This document shows positions 30,927 to 33,305 of a stretch of 33,305 bases of DNA, in pieces. Position numbers and translations under genes: made by a program. The stretch spans positions 1 to 33,305 of IMG/VR virus record IMGVR_UViG_3300045010_000538; one strand, written 5' to 3'. The stretch is from a virus. Under the pieces are notes generated by a model that worked only from the letters and a program-made list of their open reading frames with translations, had not been told where the DNA came from and did not search any database. Position 1 is the stretch's first letter; every line of letters begins with the position of its first letter.

Positions 30927-31583
30927 ATGGCGCACTTCGGTCGCAACTCGTTCCCGCGCCGCTTCGGTGGCCGACCTCGTGAGTACGAGGAGGAGCACAT
31001 CGCGCTCCTCGATGCGCTCGCCGACGTCTACAGCACGACCGAGGGCACGGAACTCTGGTGCGAGATGTACGCGATGGCCGGCGCCATCGGCATCGTGTGG
31101 AGCCTCGCGAGGCGTCAGGCGAACCAGGGGATCCCCGAGCGCATGATGGAAGCGCTCGAGTCGTGGGAGCGCGCGTGTCGCCTGCGCCCCGCGCCGACGG
31201 CGCGCGTGCAGGAGCGGCGCAAGGCGGTCGCGGCGAAGCTGCGAGGACTCGCGGGCAACACGATGACCGACATCACGGACGCCTGCGCCGCGATCGGCGG
31301 GCAGAACTTCGTCCAGATCCGCACGGTGCCGACAGCGAGCCAGGTCAACTACTGGCCCGGCATCTACCCGGGGCCGCCCGGGTACGAGTTCGCATCGAAC
31401 CGGCTGGTGATCTGCGCCGAGATGACGCGGGCGGGGCTGTCGGGGCGAGCGTACACGGAACTCCAGAACCGCACACAGGCGATGCTCTTCGGGATGCTGC
31501 CGTCCTACATGACGGCCGTGGTCGGGACGAACGACGGCGGCTTCATCTGTGATGTCGGCGTGGTCGGCGAAACTCTGCTCTGA
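30927..31583 (+). CDS. Mu gp48-like (DUF2313) baseplate protein
   Basis: This 218-residue protein has LLDALADVYSTTEGTELWCE (about 27-46), IGIVWSLARRQANQG, and a long helical middle with PTARVQERRKAVAAKLRG and DITDACAAIGGQNF. This order is that of Mu gp48/DUF2313 proteins, which link the baseplate wedge to tail fibres. The second half has a beta-rich C-terminus. It starts at an ATG directly after the upstream TAG without a spacer. Confidence 0.75.
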   Translation: MAHFGRNSFPRRFGGRPREYEEEHIALLDALADVYSTTEGTELWCEMYAMAGAIGIVWSLARRQANQGIPERMMEALESWERACRLRPAPTARVQERRKAVAAKLRGLAGNTMTDITDACAAIGGQNFVQIRTVPTASQVNYWPGIYPGPPGYEFASNRLVICAEMTRAGLSGRAYTELQNRTQAMLFGMLPSYMTAVVGTNDGGFICDVGVVGETLL

Positions 31584-31589
31584 GGTCAG

Positions 31590-32282
31590 ATGTCGTTCAC
31601 GAACCCGTACTCTACGAAGACGGCTGGAAGCTCGACCATCACGGCAAGCGAGACCAACGCCGCGGGCGTCTCGATCTCGCGTGCAGTCGATGGGACGGGC
31701 GGCGGCGACTACTCCCCGGGGACCGTCATCGGCATCGGCAGCGCGGGACTTCGGCTCAATGCGACGTCGGGGGCCGCATCGAACCTGCAACTCGCGAGCC
31801 GGGCCGGCATCGTGCGGCATCAGTCGATGCATGCGACGAGCATCTCGGGGAATTGGTCGCTGGATAACACGCCCGCGCTCGCGTGGCGGAACACAGCAGC
31901 CGGCGGGACGCTCTGGATCTCGATCGACCGTCTACCGCACGGTCAGCAGTTGGACAACGTGACGGTTCGCTGGAAGGGCGTGGCCGGCGCACACGCGGCC
32001 GACCTCGCGAACATCACGAAGCCGACGATCCGCGTCTTTCGTGTGGATTCGAGCGGAGTAGAGACCGGGCTTGCCGCGGCGACGTCGGACCCGAGCACGA
32101 CGAGCGCGGGGTACGAAGCCTACCACGACATCACGACGGGGGGGCTATCGCACAGCGTCGATCTGACCTTGTATCGGTACTACGTCGCGGTGATCGGAGA
32201 GCTTGGGGCCGGGTTCACCTCGGGCGCGCACGCGATTAGCTGCAAGGTGTCCTGCACGATCACGGGCTACACGGAATACTGA
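31590..32282 (+). CDS. Tail fibre or receptor-binding structural protein candidate, 230 residues
   Basis: This Ser/Thr/Ala/Gly-rich protein follows the gp48-like gene, where fibres normally begin. The sequence is beta-rich (TITASETNAAGVSISRAVDG, then WRNTAAGGTLWISIDRLP, DLTLYRYYVAVIGE). It has no collagen-like repeat and no clear catalytic site. The rather uniform pattern and length fit a fibre shaft, adaptor or small head domain. No family is identified. Confidence 0.55.
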   Translation: MSFTNPYSTKTAGSSTITASETNAAGVSISRAVDGTGGGDYSPGTVIGIGSAGLRLNATSGAASNLQLASRAGIVRHQSMHATSISGNWSLDNTPALAWRNTAAGGTLWISIDRLPHGQQLDNVTVRWKGVAGAHAADLANITKPTIRVFRVDSSGVETGLAAATSDPSTTSAGYEAYHDITTGGLSHSVDLTLYRYYVAVIGELGAGFTSGAHAISCKVSCTITGYTEY

Positions 32283-33290
32283 GTGGCCATCACGTACACG
32301 CCCACGTCGCCGCTCCCGGACGAGGAGGTCACGCTCACGCTCACGAGCGGGATCGGCACCACGGCGGAGTTCTCGATCACCTCGGTGCCATCCGGCTCGG
32401 AGGTCGACACGGGCCTACTCGTGGACGGGGCCGGCGACGCCACGCCGCTCGTGACGTTCGACGTGCCCGGCGCCTACGGCGTGACCGCGTACGACTACCT
32501 CGAGATCAACGGCGTTCAGCGCTTCCCCTTCGACCCGGCGGGGCGTGTGCGTCGGCGGCTCGTCGCGACGCAGACCGGGACGGTCTACGTGGCCGAGCTG
32601 CTCGACATCCCGATCCGCACGATCGTCGGCGACGGCGCGACGCTCCGGCTCAAGGTGGCGAACACGACGATCGTCTCCGCCTCGTTCGTCGACCCGCTCA
32701 CCGAGCTCGGGCGCACCGCGGCCCTCAATGCGACCGTCGTGGCCTCGCTCGCGTCGTTAGCAGGCACGACGGCATCAACGCTGTCCGCGCTCGAGGTGGC
32801 CGCGCGCGACATGCACGACGTGTACGGGCGGCACCGCGTCTTCACGACGGGGTCGGTGCATGCGGCGGCCGACACGGTCAATGCGACGACGCTCGACACG
32901 GCCTACTCGACGCGCAGCGCACGCGACGTCTTCAATCACGTCTACGACAAGTTCAGCGATCACATGCTCGCCGACGTCGCGCACTCGTGGCACACCCGAG
33001 GGGACACGAAAAACACGTTCATCATCGGCAAGGCGACCGACTGGGCGTCCACGCTCGTCCTTCGCTGCGACATGCACCGCGTGTACGAGGGGCATCGCGC
33101 CCAGATATCGACTCCCACGGTCCACGGCGGGACGGACAGCACGAACACGCTCGCCGCACTCAACGTGCTCGAGACGGTGATCCGCGACTACCTGAACGCG
33201 ATCATCGCGACGTCGCCGAGCATTCCGTCTGGCGAACAGACGGCCGTGGAGTATCTCAAGAACCGCTACGGCGCAAAGGCGGCACGTTAG
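32283..33290 (+). CDS. Tail protein with immunoglobulin-like start and three His/Asp/Asn repeats
   Basis: This 335-residue protein starts with GTG directly after the previous stop. Residues about 1-85 look like an immunoglobulin or PKD-like beta domain (EVTLTLTSGIGTTAEFSITS). The region from about 160 onward has three helical repeats: DMHDVYGRHRVFTTGSVH with ADTVN, DVFNHVYDKFSDHMLAD with GDTKN, and DMHRVYEGHRAQISTPTVH with TDSTN. Each has a helix, a His pair and a D-(T/S)-x-N loop. Similar helix-H-x-N repeats occur in structural proteins of several large phages. It may contact other tail or capsid parts, or bind metal. Complete in the window. Confidence 0.65.
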   Translation: MAITYTPTSPLPDEEVTLTLTSGIGTTAEFSITSVPSGSEVDTGLLVDGAGDATPLVTFDVPGAYGVTAYDYLEINGVQRFPFDPAGRVRRRLVATQTGTVYVAELLDIPIRTIVGDGATLRLKVANTTIVSASFVDPLTELGRTAALNATVVASLASLAGTTASTLSALEVAARDMHDVYGRHRVFTTGSVHAAADTVNATTLDTAYSTRSARDVFNHVYDKFSDHMLADVAHSWHTRGDTKNTFIIGKATDWASTLVLRCDMHRVYEGHRAQISTPTVHGGTDSTNTLAALNVLETVIRDYLNAIIATSPSIPSGEQTAVEYLKNRYGAKAAR

Positions 33291-33305
33291 TCGCAGCACC
33301 AGATG

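Noticed and set aside
29580-31832. Minus-strand 750-codon ORF
   Set aside because: Antisense shadow of the J-like, 30435 and gp48-like genes, caused by high GC content; composition is dominated by Arg, Val and His.
33108-33114. Isolated GATATC near the right edge
   Set aside because: Single copy within a coding region, without the 11-base phasing of the operator array.
1-33305. CRISPR array, insertion sequence or attachment site
   Set aside because: No regularly spaced repeat series, transposase, terminal inverted repeats, integrase or tRNA-like attachment site was found; the only tandem repeats are coding.

Overview
The window is a GC-rich segment of a tailed double-stranded DNA phage (or prophage) with a contractile, Mu-like tail, i.e. 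a myovirus. The sheath, tube, tape measure, gpN/gpP-like hub, gp45-like spike, gp25-like wedge, J-like baseplate protein and gp48-like protein follow each other largely in Mu order. DNA packaging uses a small and large terminase and a portal. No transposase, integrase, lysis gene, tRNA or ribosomal RNA is seen. Strong third-position GC, frequent GTG starts, purine-rich ribosome binding sites and dense ATGA/GTGA/TGATG overlaps suggest a high-GC bacterial host. The host cannot be named from the sequence.

Layout. 1-1807: end of an upstream gene, a 34-codon ORF, and a DnaB-type replicative helicase, the only replication gene seen. 1808-2022: a short remnant resembling the start of a phage Gp37/Gp68 protein, and a strong hairpin. 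2023-3137: an unrecognised protein coupled to a small helix-turn-helix protein. 3138-3472: no convincing gene, but several hairpins. 3473-3760: a small basic protein. 3761-5127: the only minus-strand block, holding a ribbon-helix-helix-like gene (frameshifted), a PAPS-reductase/PP-loop protein and a 140-residue partner, with its own promoter and an operator-like array of GATATC boxes. 5139-10116: terminase small and large subunits, portal, a Dps-family protein and a MuF-like head protein. 10160-16406: small structural and cysteine-rich proteins, scaffold, major capsid protein, and connector/tail-completion candidates. 16406-18124: a beta-helix protein. 18191-33290: the tail and baseplate module, ending in fibre-like proteins.

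How it works together. The plus-strand genes are packed tightly enough to be one or a few translationally coupled late operons: packaging, head, neck, sheath/tube, tape measure, hub/spike, wedge, fibres. The minus-strand cassette interrupts this just before the terminase and looks like an independently controlled accessory (moron-like) unit.

The most notable signals are four. The first is the self-contained minus-strand PP-loop cassette, with three operator boxes at exact 11-bp spacing and a promoter predicted to give a leaderless transcript. The second is a Dps ferritin with intact ferroxidase residues between portal and MuF genes. The third is a proline/leucine/phenylalanine protein made of 34-residue repeats beside a spike that lacks the usual metal-binding tip motif. 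The fourth is a tail protein ending in three divergent His/Asp/Asn-containing repeats.
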